The notes: generated by a model from the letters alone, not told the origin. Numbered from the stretch's first letter, positions 46,573-56,270 are shown. The stretch: 64,000 nucleotides of DNA from Hyphomicrobiaceae bacterium (GCA_947472885.1 CANJBX010000008.1:18148-82147), one strand, 5' to 3'. A program made the numbers and translations.

Positions 46573-47408
46573 AATATGCGGGGATCGTTGCAATAGGGGC
46601 ACTGATGATGGCGGCATATTCGCCGGCGCAGGCGCGCACGCGCGAATTCGTACGCTACGACAATGTCGCCATTGACGTGATTGTTGACGGGCAGGGCATC
46701 CAGACGGTCGTTCTGTTGCCATCGCTGGCGCGCGACTCCGAAGATTACGACGCGGTGGCAGATGGCCTCGCCAAGGCCGGCTATCGCGTGCTGCGGCCGC
46801 AGCCGCGCGGCATCGGCAAGAGCACTGGCCCGATGACCGGCATTTCTCTGCATGATTTTGCCCGCGACATCGCCGAAACGGTGAAGGCGCTTGGCGGCGG
46901 CAAGGCCGTCATCGTCGGCCACGCCTACGGAAACTGGGTCGCGCGGATGACCGCGGTCGATCATCCGCAGATCGTGCGCGGCGTCGTCATCGCGGCGGCG
47001 GCGGCCAAGCAATACGATCCCAAGCTGACGGCGGCGATTAACGTCGCGGGCGATCCGACGAAACCGGAGGCCGACCGCATCAAGGCTTTGCAGTTTGCAT
47101 TCTTCGCGCCGGGCAGCGATCCGAAGGGCTGGCTCGAAGGCTGGCATCCGGGCGTGCGCGACAACCAGCGTGCGGCGGCAGCGGCCGTGAAGCAGAGCGA
47201 TTGGTGGTCGGGCGGCACCGCGCCGCTGCTCGACCTTCAGGCGGCGAGCGATCCGTTCAAGCCGGCCGACAAGCGCCAAGACATGAAGGACGAGTTCGGT
47301 GCGCGTGTCACCATTGCGTTGGTGCAGAATGCCAGCCATGCGCTGATCCCGGAACAGCCGGAAGCGGTGGTCGAGGCGCTGGTGGCCTGGATCAAGACGC
47401 TGCCGTAA
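46569..47408 (+). CDS. Alpha/beta-hydrolase-fold protein lacking the nucleophilic serine
   Basis: The 279-residue protein has a signal peptide (YAGIVAIGALMMAA..QA) and an alpha/beta-hydrolase fold: QTVVLLPSLARDSEDYD, QPRGIGKSTGP (oxyanion region) and, where GxSxG is expected, VGHAYGNW, so Ser is replaced by Ala. The late NASHALIPEQPEAV holds the His. Its start overlaps the cyclase stop by 4 bases, so the two are co-translated. It may be a pseudoenzyme, binding protein or use another nucleophile. The substrate is unknown. Confidence 0.85.
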   Translation: MKYAGIVAIGALMMAAYSPAQARTREFVRYDNVAIDVIVDGQGIQTVVLLPSLARDSEDYDAVADGLAKAGYRVLRPQPRGIGKSTGPMTGISLHDFARDIAETVKALGGGKAVIVGHAYGNWVARMTAVDHPQIVRGVVIAAAAAKQYDPKLTAAINVAGDPTKPEADRIKALQFAFFAPGSDPKGWLEGWHPGVRDNQRAAAAAVKQSDWWSGGTAPLLDLQAASDPFKPADKRQDMKDEFGARVTIALVQNASHALIPEQPEAVVEALVAWIKTLP

Positions 47409-47421
47409 TTCTGTATTGCCT

Positions 47422-47467
47422 CTCACCCCAACCCTCTCCCCGCGAGCGGGGAGGGGGTTGGGGTGAG
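47422..47467. repeat. 22-bp inverted repeat CTCACCCCAACCC
   Basis: Arms 47422-47443 and 47446-47467 pair with one wobble and a 2-base loop, 13 bases past the hydrolase stop and 115 before the TRAP gene. It is a widespread dispersed element (CTCACCCC...GGGGTGAG) that could also terminate transcription. Confidence 0.75.
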
Positions 47468-47581
47468 GGACTTTTTAAATAACAAAAATTTTGGCCGATG
47501 TTCCGCGCCCCTTTGGCGTGTTAGCATTCGACCCAAGCCGAGATAAATCGGCAACCAGGGTGGGACGGGGCTAACGAGGTC

Positions 47582-49630
47582 ATGGCTGAATCTAAAGGCG
47601 CTGCTGCTGATAATTCGCTTCCCGATCCACGCCTGACATCGCAGGGCGCGATCTCCCAGGAGGCGCTGCGCAAGGCCGAGGAATTCATCGAGCAGGAAGA
47701 GGGCGCGGCCAACCGGCTCACCGGCATGGCCGGCACCATCGTCACCGCCATCGCTATCGCGATGACGTTCTTTCATCTCTACGCCGCCTACAGCATCGTG
47801 CCGACGCAGCCGCTGCGTTACACGCACGTCGCCTTCGTGCTGGTGCTGTGTTTCTTGCTGTTTCCCGTCGCCGCGCGCTTTCGTGACCGCATCCGCTGGT
47901 TCGACGTCATCGCGGCCTGCATCTCCGTCGGCATCCTGACCTACGCGATCTACGGCGGCGAGGATTTCACCGACCGCGCCACCAGTCCGCTGCCGCTTGA
48001 TGTGACGCTCGGCGTCATCTTCATGGTGCTGCTGCTGGAGGCGACGCGCCGCACGTCCGGCCTCATCATGCCGATTGTCGCGCTGTGCTTCATCGCCTAT
48101 GCGATGCTAGGTCCTCATCTGCCGCCGCCGTGGACCCATCGCGGCTACGACCTGCACCGCATCGTCGGTCATCTGTTCATCACGCTCGAGGGCATCTTCG
48201 GCACGGCGGTCGATGTGTCGTCGTCGCTCATCATCATGTTCACGATCTATGGCGCGTTCCTGCAGCACTCCGGCGCCGGAAAATTCTTCATCGATTTTTC
48301 CATGGCGATGATGGGCGGCAAGCCCAACAGCGCGGGGCGCACGGTGGTGCTGTCGTCGTTCCTCCTTGGCGGGCCTTCGGGCTCCGGCGTCGCGACCACG
48401 GTGACGATTGGCGCGGTCGCCTATCCGATGATGAAGCGTTCGGGCTTCGAGAAAAATGCTGCGGGCGGGTTGCTCGCGGCGGGCGGCCTGGGCGCGATCC
48501 TGTCGCCGCCGGTGCTGGGTGCCGCGGCGTTCCTGATCGCGGAATTCCTCAAGATCAGCTACCTCGAGGTGATCTGGATGGCGACCATCCCGACCATTCT
48601 CTATTACCTGTCGCTGCTGTTCATGGTCGAACTCGACGCCAAAAGGTTCGGCGCGTTGCCGGTTGCCTACGACCAGTCGATGACGCTGTGGCAGATGACC
48701 CAGCGTTACGGCTTCCACTTCTCGTCGCTGATCGCAGTCGTACTGTTCATGATCGCGGGCTGTTCGCCGATGCTATCGGTGTTCTATTCGACGCTGATGT
48801 GCTTTGCGCTCAGCTTCATCCGGCCGGAAACGGCGTTGAAGAGCAAGAAGCTGGTGCGCGCACTCGCCGATGGTTCCATCGGCGTCCTCAACGCCGCGAC
48901 GACCTGCGCCTCCGCCGGCATCATCGTCGGCGTCGTCACGCTGACGGGACTTGGATTGAAATTCTCATCCATCGTGCTGGACTACGCCGGCGGTAGCCTG
49001 CTGCTCACCGCGCTCTACACCGCGCTGATTGTGTGGATCGTCGGCCTCGCGGTGCCGGTCACGGCGTCCTACATCATCTGCGCCGTCATTGCCGCGCCCG
49101 CACTGATGAAACTCGGCGTGCCGGATTACGCCGCGCACATGTTCATCTTCTATTATGCGGTGCTGTCGGAAGTCTCGCCGCCGACGGCGCTGTCGCCGTT
49201 TGCCGCCGCCGCGATCACCGGCGGCGATCCGTACATCACCACATTGCAGGCGTGGAAATACACGCTGCCGGCGTTCCTTGTGCCGTTTGTATTCGTTCTC
49301 GATCTCGACGGCGTCGGCCTGCTCATGAAGGTGCCCAAGGACGGTACGTTCTGGGACATCATCCTGATTACGCTTAAGACGGCGGCGGGCCTCGGCGCGC
49401 TGGCGGCGGCGGCGCAGAACTGGGCGCTGCGGCGCAACACCGCAGCCGAGCGCGTGCTGTGGGTGATTTCAGGTTTATTGCTGGTGTTTCCGAGCCTGCT
49501 TGAGGCACTCGCGGAAAAAATCACGGGTCTGGACGTGCCGTATCCGGCGCCGTTTGGCTTTGCGATTGCGGCAGCGATCTTGCTGAAGCAATATTACGAA
49601 ACCCGTCCGGTCGCGGCGGCAAAAAGCTAA
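47582..49630 (+). CDS. TRAP transporter, fused 4TM/12TM permease (TAXI type)
   Basis: This is the integral membrane protein of a tripartite ATP-independent periplasmic transporter. The 682-residue chain has about 16-18 helices, combining the small (DctQ-like) and large (DctM-like) subunits. SSFLLGGPSGSGVATTVTIGAVAYP and LSPPVLGAAAFLIAEF are DctM-type loops, and the Asn-containing MMGGKPNSAGRT segment is common in the family. It pairs with the TAXI receptor 11 bases downstream. The substrate is unknown; TAXI systems in relatives take glutamate or other carboxylates. GAGG precedes the ATG. Confidence 0.92.
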   Translation: MAESKGAAADNSLPDPRLTSQGAISQEALRKAEEFIEQEEGAANRLTGMAGTIVTAIAIAMTFFHLYAAYSIVPTQPLRYTHVAFVLVLCFLLFPVAARFRDRIRWFDVIAACISVGILTYAIYGGEDFTDRATSPLPLDVTLGVIFMVLLLEATRRTSGLIMPIVALCFIAYAMLGPHLPPPWTHRGYDLHRIVGHLFITLEGIFGTAVDVSSSLIIMFTIYGAFLQHSGAGKFFIDFSMAMMGGKPNSAGRTVVLSSFLLGGPSGSGVATTVTIGAVAYPMMKRSGFEKNAAGGLLAAGGLGAILSPPVLGAAAFLIAEFLKISYLEVIWMATIPTILYYLSLLFMVELDAKRFGALPVAYDQSMTLWQMTQRYGFHFSSLIAVVLFMIAGCSPMLSVFYSTLMCFALSFIRPETALKSKKLVRALADGSIGVLNAATTCASAGIIVGVVTLTGLGLKFSSIVLDYAGGSLLLTALYTALIVWIVGLAVPVTASYIICAVIAAPALMKLGVPDYAAHMFIFYYAVLSEVSPPTALSPFAAAAITGGDPYITTLQAWKYTLPAFLVPFVFVLDLDGVGLLMKVPKDGTFWDIILITLKTAAGLGALAAAAQNWALRRNTAAERVLWVISGLLLVFPSLLEALAEKITGLDVPYPAPFGFAIAAAILLKQYYETRPVAAAKS

Positions 49631-49641
49631 GGGAGGACATT

Positions 49642-50607
49642 ATGTTCGATCGCTATTACAGGCCGGCCGCGCTCGCATTGGCCGTCACGCTGTTTGCCGC
49701 GGGCGCCTACGCGCAGCAGAAGACCATCGCAATCGGCACCGGCGGCACCGGCGGCGTTTACTATCCGTTGGGCGGCGGCCTTGCCAACATTCTCTCCAAG
49801 AACCTGCCGGGTGTGCAGGCGACGGCGGAAGTCACCGGCGGCTCGGTCGACAATCTCAAGCTGATCGCAACCGGCCAGAGCGAAGTCGGCTTCTCGATGG
49901 CCGATGCGGCGCTCGATGCGCTTAACGGCGAAGACAAGTTCAAGAGCGGCAAGGTCGATGTCCGCACGCTGATGGTGCTGTATCCGAACCGTATGCATGT
50001 GGTCAGCATCGAGGGCACCGGCATCAACACGATGGCGGACCTCAAGGGCAAGCGGGTCTCGACCGGCTCGCCCGGCAGCGCCACGGAAGTGATGGCGTTC
50101 CGCGTCATCGAGGCGGCGGGCCTCGACAAGGACAAGGACCTGAAGCGCGAGCGCCTCGGTGTCGCGGAGTCCGTCAACGCCATCAAGGATCGCAAGATCG
50201 ATGCGTTCTTCTGGGTCGGCGGCCTGCCGACGGCGGCCGTCACCGATCTCGGCGCAACGCCGGGCCTCAAGATCAAGTTGATCGACCACGACGAGGTCGT
50301 GACCAAGATGAACGCCAAGTACGGCGCGCTTTACATCACCGATACGATCCCGGCCAAGATGTATCCGGGGCAGGACAAGGACAACAAGATTTCCACGGTA
50401 TGGAACATCCTCGTCACCTCATCGAAGATGTCGGACGAACTCGCCTACAACATCATCAAGACGGTGTTCGACAAGAAGCCGGACCTCGTCGCGGTTCACA
50501 AGGAAGCCGAGTCCATCGACTTCAAGTTCCAGAAGACCGGCAACTCGCCGATCCCGTGGCATCCCGCGGCGATCAAGTATTTCAAGGATAAAGGCGTCGC
50601 GATGTGA
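49642..50607 (+). CDS. TAXI family TRAP transporter solute receptor
   Basis: This is the periplasmic binding protein of the TRAP system. The signal peptide is MFDRYYRPAALALAV..AGAYA. Mature segments are IAIGTGGTGGVYYPLGGGLAN at the ligand entry, EVTGGSVDNLKLIATG, and DLKGKRVSTGSPGSATEVMA. The 321-residue length is standard. GGGAGGA 4-5 bases before the ATG supports the start. It follows the fused permease and overlaps the next small membrane gene (ATGTGA). Confidence 0.92.
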   Translation: MFDRYYRPAALALAVTLFAAGAYAQQKTIAIGTGGTGGVYYPLGGGLANILSKNLPGVQATAEVTGGSVDNLKLIATGQSEVGFSMADAALDALNGEDKFKSGKVDVRTLMVLYPNRMHVVSIEGTGINTMADLKGKRVSTGSPGSATEVMAFRVIEAAGLDKDKDLKRERLGVAESVNAIKDRKIDAFFWVGGLPTAAVTDLGATPGLKIKLIDHDEVVTKMNAKYGALYITDTIPAKMYPGQDKDNKISTVWNILVTSSKMSDELAYNIIKTVFDKKPDLVAVHKEAESIDFKFQKTGNSPIPWHPAAIKYFKDKGVAM

Positions 50608-50930
50608 GAAGGCCGGTTGCGAAAGCGCCGCGAGAGGAAGTCGAAGTCTCGAAGCGCGCGCTGACCTGGTGGTTCGGACTGATGGCGCTCGGCGGTCTGG
50701 CCTTTGGCCTCAACGCCGAGCGCCGTCCGTTTGGCGACGACGTGCTGGCGCATCCGCTGATTGTCTTCTTCGTTGTTGTCTGGGCCGGGCTGATGCTGTT
50801 GCGCGTCGTGATGCAGCGGCCGGTGCCGCAGATCCTGCCCGAACGCATGCTGCTGTGGGGCTGCGCCATCGGTGTAGTGGCGTTCCTTGCCGGTAACTGG
50901 CTCGGGGTGCGGGGCTTTTCGCTGCTCTGA
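50604..50930 (+). CDS. Small membrane protein of the TRAP operon
   Basis: The GTG at 50604 overlaps the TAXI stop (ATGTGA), so it is coupled to the receptor. The 108-residue product has a basic N-terminus, then two or three helices (WWFGLMALGGLAFGL, LIVFFVVVWAGLMLL, WGCAIGVVAFLAG). It is not a recognised DctQ; it might be a transporter accessory. No motif identifies it. Confidence 0.65.
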   Translation: MRRPVAKAPREEVEVSKRALTWWFGLMALGGLAFGLNAERRPFGDDVLAHPLIVFFVVVWAGLMLLRVVMQRPVPQILPERMLLWGCAIGVVAFLAGNWLGVRGFSLL

Positions 50931-51092
50931 ATTAGGTTTTTGCCACCCGGCCGCGCCGATTTTAACCGGCTATCAATGTTAATCCGCCAGAAACATTGAT
51001 TGTTGGCAAATGGCATCACTGCAATTTTAATGGTTGCTGGACGATCCTGACTGCCACGTTTGTTTTGTAGTGCGTACGTGGCGTGAGGACAG

Positions 51093-52601
51093 ATGCAGTT
51101 GCGGCGAGTAAGGCCGAAGCGTGTGCGTCGCGCATTCGGACTGACCATCTCGATGCTGGTGCTGGTGCCGACTTCCATCGGCCTGCAGGACCCGGCATCG
51201 GCCATCGCACGCAATTCCAGTAACGTCGAACGCATGCGCCAGCATTTGATGGCGTCTCCGTTCGGCACCATCCATGCCGCGACCTTCAGCATGCCGCGCC
51301 CGGTCGGCAGCGCGATCCCGCTTGGCGGCTATCGTCTTGCGGGCCTCGACCTCAGCGAAGTCGATGTCACAGGCTCGGTTGACCGCAGTCGCTTTTTTGG
51401 CGCGATCGATGCCGAGCCCAGGCGCGTGTTCCCGACTGTCAATCGCGAAGGCAAGGGCGACCGTCTGGTGCCGGTGCAATCGCGTGAACCGGCGATGCAG
51501 CCGGCGCAGGAGCCGGGCGCGGAGCCGTCGGGCGATGTGCCGGGGGACGGCAGTTCGCTGCGCACGGTTCCAGGTTACGACGTGTCGATGTCGCTGGAGC
51601 AGAGCCCGCAAATTCCGTTGAGCGACGAGGCCGATCCGCCAGCCGGCCCGGAAGCTGCACCGTCGTTTGTCGAGAGCGTTACCGAGGACAAGGCCGATGA
51701 GCCGGAGTCCGTCGTCGTCGCGTTGCCTGAGCAGGCGCCCGCAACAGACGGCTCGCAGTTCGCCGCGCTGGCGCCCAAGGCCGATATGAAAACCGAGGCG
51801 CGCATGCCAGCCGATAGCGGCACGCCGTCGTTCGGTGAGGAAGCTGCTAGCAAGTCGCGCGTCTATTTTGGCGCAGCGCCGCTCGGCGGCGGCAACGACC
51901 GCATCGAGCCATGGGCGGCAGGTGCCGCGCCGATCCTGCTTCCGGCGACGCCGGTTCTTGAATCGCAGGACCGCAACGATCCCGACTTCAAGCGTCTGGC
52001 GCCTCCGGCGGCGGCTGTGTCCGCAGGCGAAACCGTTGCGGCCAAGGGCGAAGTCACCGGCGCCGGCAAGCGCCCGAAGTCACCGGCGGAACGTCTTGGG
52101 CTTATCGGCCCGGCGCGCGCCAAGCAGGAAAAATGCCTGACCGATGCGGTCTATTTTGAATCGCGCGGTGAGGCGGTGAACGGCCAGGTCGCCGTCGCGC
52201 AGGTGGTGATGAACCGCGTGTTCTCGGGCTTTTATCCATCGACGGTGTGCGGCGTCGTCTACCAGAACGCACACCGCAAGCTCGCCTGCCAGTTCACCTT
52301 CGCCTGCGACGGTATTCCCGATGTGGTGAAGGAGCCGGAAGCCTGGGAAGTCGCCAAGAAGATCGCCAGGGAAACGCTCGACGGGCGGCTGTGGCTCAAG
52401 GCGGTCGGCAAGGCCACGCACTATCACGCGTTCTGGGTGCGGCCGAACTGGATTCGCGAAATGGCCAAGCTGCAGAAGCTCGGCGTGCACACGTTCTACC
52501 GGCCACGCCGGTGGGGCGATGGCGCGGACGAACCCAGGTGGGGCGATCCGGCCGAGACCAAGGTGATGGTCGAGAAGCTGACGGCGGAAGCGAATTTGTA
52601 A
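51093..52601 (+). CDS. SleB-like cell wall hydrolase
   Basis: The 502-residue protein has a C-terminal hydrolase domain with CLTDAVYFESRGE, VAQVVMNRV and ATHYHAFWV (residues about 345-470), typical of the SleB/Hydrolase_2 peptidoglycan hydrolases. The first 60 residues contain an Arg-rich start and one hydrophobic stretch that could be a signal or anchor. Residues 90-330 are disordered Pro/Glu/Ala linker. GAGGA precedes the ATG at 51093. Its cell wall role is by family. Confidence 0.83.
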   Translation: MQLRRVRPKRVRRAFGLTISMLVLVPTSIGLQDPASAIARNSSNVERMRQHLMASPFGTIHAATFSMPRPVGSAIPLGGYRLAGLDLSEVDVTGSVDRSRFFGAIDAEPRRVFPTVNREGKGDRLVPVQSREPAMQPAQEPGAEPSGDVPGDGSSLRTVPGYDVSMSLEQSPQIPLSDEADPPAGPEAAPSFVESVTEDKADEPESVVVALPEQAPATDGSQFAALAPKADMKTEARMPADSGTPSFGEEAASKSRVYFGAAPLGGGNDRIEPWAAGAAPILLPATPVLESQDRNDPDFKRLAPPAAAVSAGETVAAKGEVTGAGKRPKSPAERLGLIGPARAKQEKCLTDAVYFESRGEAVNGQVAVAQVVMNRVFSGFYPSTVCGVVYQNAHRKLACQFTFACDGIPDVVKEPEAWEVAKKIARETLDGRLWLKAVGKATHYHAFWVRPNWIREMAKLQKLGVHTFYRPRRWGDGADEPRWGDPAETKVMVEKLTAEANL

Positions 52602-52635
52602 GAGAGAGAAGGGCGGCGAGCTCCGCTGCGCTCCT

Positions 52636-52655
52636 TCTCCCCGCTAGCGGGGAGA
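52636..52655. terminator. Perfect palindrome TCTCCCCGC..GCGGGGAGA between convergent genes
   Basis: A 20-base perfect palindrome (centre GCTAGC) lies between the SleB-like gene and nadC, which converge. It probably ends transcription from both sides. Its core resembles the repeat at 47422-47467. Confidence 0.6.
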
Positions 52656-52668
52656 GGTGAAGAGCAAG

Positions 52669-53541
52669 CTACATCTCGATATCGAGCGCGACGTCGAGGT
52701 TCGGCGACGAATGCGTGATCGCGCCTGACGAGAGATAGTCCACGCCGGTTTCTGCCACCGTCGCGGCGCTCTTGAGTGTGATGCCACCGGAGGCTTCCAG
52801 CATCAGCTTGCCTTTGCACATGGCGACCGCCTGCTTCATCGTCGGCGGGTCCATGTTGTCGAGGAGCGCGACGTCGGCAAGACCGACGGCCAGCACTTCC
52901 TTCAACTGGTCGAGCGTATCGACCTCGATCTCGATCTTCACCAGATGCCCGGCAGCAGCCTTGGCGCCTTCCAGCACGGCGCGGATGCCGCCCGCGACGG
53001 CGATGTGGTTGTCCTTGATGAGGATCGCGTCGTCGAGGCTGAAACGATGATTGTGTCCGCCGCCGCAGCGTACGGCGTATTTTTGCAGCGCGCGCAGGCC
53101 CGGCGTCGTCTTGCGGGTTTCACAGATGCGGGCGTTGGTGTGCGAGATCAGCCGCACGAATTCCGCCGTCGCGGTGGCGATGCCGGAGAGGTGCCCTGCG
53201 AAATTAAGCGCGACGCGCTCGGCGGACAGGATCGCACGGGCATCGCCTGAGATGGTCATTAGCGCGGTCCTGGCGGCAACCGCCGCGCCATCGCGCGCAT
53301 GGCCGGTAATCTCAATGGCAGGATCGAGTTTGCGGAACGCGGCCTCCACGAGCGGCAGCCCCGCAATCGTGCCGGCCTGCCGTGCCACGACAACAGCTTT
53401 GCCGCGCGTGCCGAATGGCACGGTCGCGATAGAGGTGATGTCTCCGGCGCGGCCGAGGTCTTCGTCAAGTGCGCGGTAGATCGCGTCCTCGATCACCAGC
53501 GGCGAGATGAAGGCGTCGGGGCAGATGAACTTGCTGGTCAT
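52669..53541 (-). CDS. nadC: Nicotinate-nucleotide pyrophosphorylase (carboxylating)
   Basis: NadC turns quinolinate and PRPP into nicotinate mononucleotide, carbon dioxide and pyrophosphate in de novo NAD synthesis. Diagnostic segments are [52 protein letters not shown] (active site), and [20 protein letters not shown]. The 290-residue length is typical. It is 75 bases downstream of nadA on the same strand; no nadB lies between them. Confidence 0.96.
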   Translation of the reverse strand: MTSKFICPDAFISPLVIEDAIYRALDEDLGRAGDITSIATVPFGTRGKAVVVARQAGTIAGLPLVEAAFRKLDPAIEITGHARDGAAVAARTALMTISGDARAILSAERVALNFAGHLSGIATATAEFVRLISHTNARICETRKTTPGLRALQKYAVRCGGGHNHRFSLDDAILIKDNHIAVAGGIRAVLEGAKAAAGHLVKIEIEVDTLDQLKEVLAVGLADVALLDNMDPPTMKQAVAMCKGKLMLEASGGITLKSAATVAETGVDYLSSGAITHSSPNLDVALDIEM

Positions 53542-53565
53542 GAGGGTCTCGGCTCGTTGCGCGGG

Positions 53566-53603
53566 ATCCCCGGACAGCCGCGCTGCGCTTGGCTTCCGGG
53601 GAT
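53566..53603. repeat. Inverted repeat ATCCCCGGA in the nadA-nadC gap
   Basis: ATCCCCGGA (53566-53574) and TCCGGGGAT (53595-53603) form a 9-bp stem with a 20-base loop, in the 75-base gap between nadA and nadC. It may be a dispersed element or attenuate transcription between the genes. Confidence 0.55.
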
Positions 53604-53616
53604 GATCGCTACGCGA

Positions 53617-54717
53617 TCAGCTCTTGAGATGGATCATGCGTTCGACCGCGCGGCGCGCCTTCTCGGCCACCATCGGATCGACCACAACTTCTTCCTGCAT
53701 GTAGACGAGGCTGTCGAGAATCTTCGGCAGCGTGATGCGCTTCATGTGCGGGCACAGGTTACACGGCTGCACGAACTCGACTTCGGGGAAATCGACCTTC
53801 ACGTTCGACGCCATCGAGCATTCCGTCACCATGACGACCTTGCACGGCTTGTGGTCCCGCACCCAGCCGATCATGTGCGCGGTCGAGCCGGTGAAATCGG
53901 CTTCCGCCAGCACGTCCGGCGGGCATTCGGGATGGGCGATGATCTGGATGTTCGGATCTTCGGCGCGATACTTGCGCAGCTCGTCGCCGGTGAAGCGCTC
54001 GTGCACCTCGCAATGGCCCTTCCAGGCGATGATCTTCACCTTGGTCTGCGACGCGACGTATTTCGCGAGATATTCGTCGGGCAGGAAAATTACCTTGTCC
54101 ACGCCAAGGCTCTCGACCACCTGCACCGCATTCGATGACGTGCAGCAGATATCGCTCTCGGCCTTCACCTCGGCCGACGTGTTCACATAGGTGACGACCG
54201 GCACGCCGGGGAAACGCTCGCGCAACAGGCAAACGTCGTCGCCGGTGATCGAGGAGGCGAGCGAGCAGCCGGCGCGGCTGTCGGGGATCAGCACGACCTT
54301 GTCCGGATTGAGTACCTTGGCGGTCTCCGCCATGAAGTGCACGCCGCACTGGACGATCAGCTTTGCCTTTGTCTTTGCCGCTTCGCGGGCAAGCTGAAGC
54401 GAGTCGCCGACGAAATCGGCAACACAGTTATAGATTTCCGGCGTCTGGTAATTGTGCGCCAGGATGACCGCGCCACGGCGCTCTTTAAGTTCGTTGATCG
54501 CCTTCACGTAAGGCGCGAAGAATGGCCACTCGACCGACGGCACGACATGCTTGATGCGCTCGTAGAGGTGCGCGGTTGCGCGCTCGACTTCCGGATTCCA
54601 CTCAAGCTTCGGCATCGGCAGCACGCCATAGGCGCGAGCCGCAGGAGACAGGGTGGAAGACACGCCCGGCGCGGTGTCGCGCGCAGCGGTCGGGCCAAAA
54701 GCATCGATGATCGGCAT
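53617..54717 (-). CDS. nadA: Quinolinate synthase A
   Basis: NadA condenses iminoaspartate and dihydroxyacetone phosphate to quinolinate with an oxygen-sensitive 4Fe-4S cluster. Motifs are [42 protein letters not shown] and the late [13 protein letters not shown]. The first in-frame ATG is at 54723, but GGGAG touches it directly; the second ATG at 54717 has a 6-base spacing, so 54717 (366 aa) is the likelier start. It lies next to a palindromic operator and upstream of nadC. No nadB is present, so iminoaspartate must come from elsewhere. Confidence 0.95.
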   Translation of the reverse strand: MPIIDAFGPTAARDTAPGVSSTLSPAARAYGVLPMPKLEWNPEVERATAHLYERIKHVVPSVEWPFFAPYVKAINELKERRGAVILAHNYQTPEIYNCVADFVGDSLQLAREAAKTKAKLIVQCGVHFMAETAKVLNPDKVVLIPDSRAGCSLASSITGDDVCLLRERFPGVPVVTYVNTSAEVKAESDICCTSSNAVQVVESLGVDKVIFLPDEYLAKYVASQTKVKIIAWKGHCEVHERFTGDELRKYRAEDPNIQIIAHPECPPDVLAEADFTGSTAHMIGWVRDHKPCKVVMVTECSMASNVKVDFPEVEFVQPCNLCPHMKRITLPKILDSLVYMQEEVVVDPMVAEKARRAVERMIHLKS

Positions 54718-54738
54718 GGTCATCTCCCGGCAGTCTAC

Positions 54739-54761
54739 GATATGCTCTATATGAGCATATC
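54739..54761. promoter_or_regulatory. Palindrome GATATGCTC-N5-GAGCATATC upstream of nadA
   Basis: Nine-base perfect arms flank TATAT, 22 bases from the nadA start. Alphaproteobacterial NAD genes are known to be repressed by NadQ at AT-rich palindromes, and this fits its expected position. Identification with NadQ is inference. The site could also touch the divergent MFS gene. Confidence 0.6.
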
Positions 54762-55031
54762 AAAGGTCCAAAATAACCGGCAAAGCGCCGGTTGCCGCTC
54801 TGTGACTCTTCCGTCGGCGGACGAGTTATTCTCACTTCGAGCAAATCACATGTAGCACCGATCAATTGAAATCGCTACCCCCTGCGTCAACAAAAGGTAT
54901 GCGGCCGCTGCATCCCGGTTGAGAGGCTTTCACGCGTCGGAAGAGAAAGATTTGTTTTGGGAAGGCTGCGAACGAGCATAAACAGATCCAACGTCTGAAG
55001 AAGCGACACCTCGCCGCAGTTCGGAGAAGTC

Positions 55032-56270
55032 ATGACCGCCGTCACCAGCCCCGCCAGCGTCCGCACCTGGCGGACGCCAGCCATTGTCATTCTCTGCGGC
55101 TGCCTCATCGCACTCCTGAGTTTCGGTCCGCGTTCGTCGCTCGGCCAGTTTCTGACGCCGATCTCCATGGAGAACGGCTGGAACCGTGACGTGTTCTCGC
55201 TCGCGCTCGCCTTGCAGAACATCCTGTGGGGCCTTGGCCAGCCGTTCGCCGGCGCCATGGCGGACAAGTACGGTGCGCCGCGCGTTCTCTCGCTTGGCGC
55301 ACTGCTTTACGCCGCCGGTCTTGCGCTGATGGCTTATTCGACCACGCCCGGCATGTTCGACATTTCCGCCGGCGTGCTGATCGGCTTTGGCCTTTCCGGT
55401 TCGTCGTTCTCCCTCGTCATCGGTTCGCTCGGAAAGCTGGTCCCGCCGGAGAAGCGCATGATGGCGTTCGGCGCAGGCACCGCCGCCGGTTCGTTCGGCC
55501 AGTTCCTGTATTCGCCGATGGCGCGTTTCCTGATCGACTCGTTCAACTGGCACATCGCGCTGCTGGTGTTCGCCGGCCTGATGCTGCTCGTGCTGCCGCT
55601 CTCGCTTGCGCTTGCCGCGCCCAAGGGCGATGGCGGCATCGTGCGGGCAGAGCCGGCGCAATCGGCCAGGCAGGCATTGATGGAGGCGGTCGGCCACCGC
55701 AGCTATATCCTGCTGGTGATCGGCTTTTTTACCTGCGGATTCCAGCTGGCGTTCGTCACCGTGCATCTGCCGTCCTACATGCTCGATCGCGGCCTCTCGG
55801 CGGATGTCGGCGCCATGACTATCGGCATCATCGGCCTGTGCAATATTTTCGGCTCGCTGTTCGCGGGCTACCTGAGCAGCCGCATGCCGAAAAAGTATGT
55901 GCTGTCGGGAATCTACTTCGGCCGCGGCGTCGCCATCGTTGCTTTCATGCTGATGCCGGCCAGCACATTATCCGCGCTGATGTTCGGCGCGGTCACGGGC
56001 TTCCTGTGGCTATCGACGGTGCCGCCGACCAACGGCCTGATCGCGCTGATGTTCGGCACGCGCTGGCTCACCATGCTGTCGGGCGCGGCGTTCATGAGCC
56101 ACCAGGTCGGCAGCTTCCTTGGCGTGTGGCTCGGCGGCTTCGCCTATGTGCAGTTCGGCTCCTACGATCCGGTGTGGTGGCTTTCGGTCGGTTTCTGCAT
56201 CATGTCGTCGCTCATCAACCTGCCGATTGCCGAACGGCCGGTTGACCGGCCGCTCGCGCAGCCCGCGTAA
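55032..56270 (+). CDS. MFS transporter, paralogue 1
   Basis: This is a 12-helix major facilitator protein of 412 residues. It starts WRTPAIVILCGCLIALLSFGPRSSLG, has the MFS loop GAMADKYGAPRVLSLG between helices 2 and 3, and GYLSSRMPKKYVLSG after helix 8. It is paralogous to the transporter at 57096 (matching FGPRSxLGxFLxPxS, GTAAGSFGQFL and ATVPPTxGL-type segments). The two flank an HxlR regulator. The substrate is unknown; the layout is closest to monocarboxylate/OFA-like carriers. Confidence 0.88.
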   Translation: MTAVTSPASVRTWRTPAIVILCGCLIALLSFGPRSSLGQFLTPISMENGWNRDVFSLALALQNILWGLGQPFAGAMADKYGAPRVLSLGALLYAAGLALMAYSTTPGMFDISAGVLIGFGLSGSSFSLVIGSLGKLVPPEKRMMAFGAGTAAGSFGQFLYSPMARFLIDSFNWHIALLVFAGLMLLVLPLSLALAAPKGDGGIVRAEPAQSARQALMEAVGHRSYILLVIGFFTCGFQLAFVTVHLPSYMLDRGLSADVGAMTIGIIGLCNIFGSLFAGYLSSRMPKKYVLSGIYFGRGVAIVAFMLMPASTLSALMFGAVTGFLWLSTVPPTNGLIALMFGTRWLTMLSGAAFMSHQVGSFLGVWLGGFAYVQFGSYDPVWWLSVGFCIMSSLINLPIAERPVDRPLAQPA

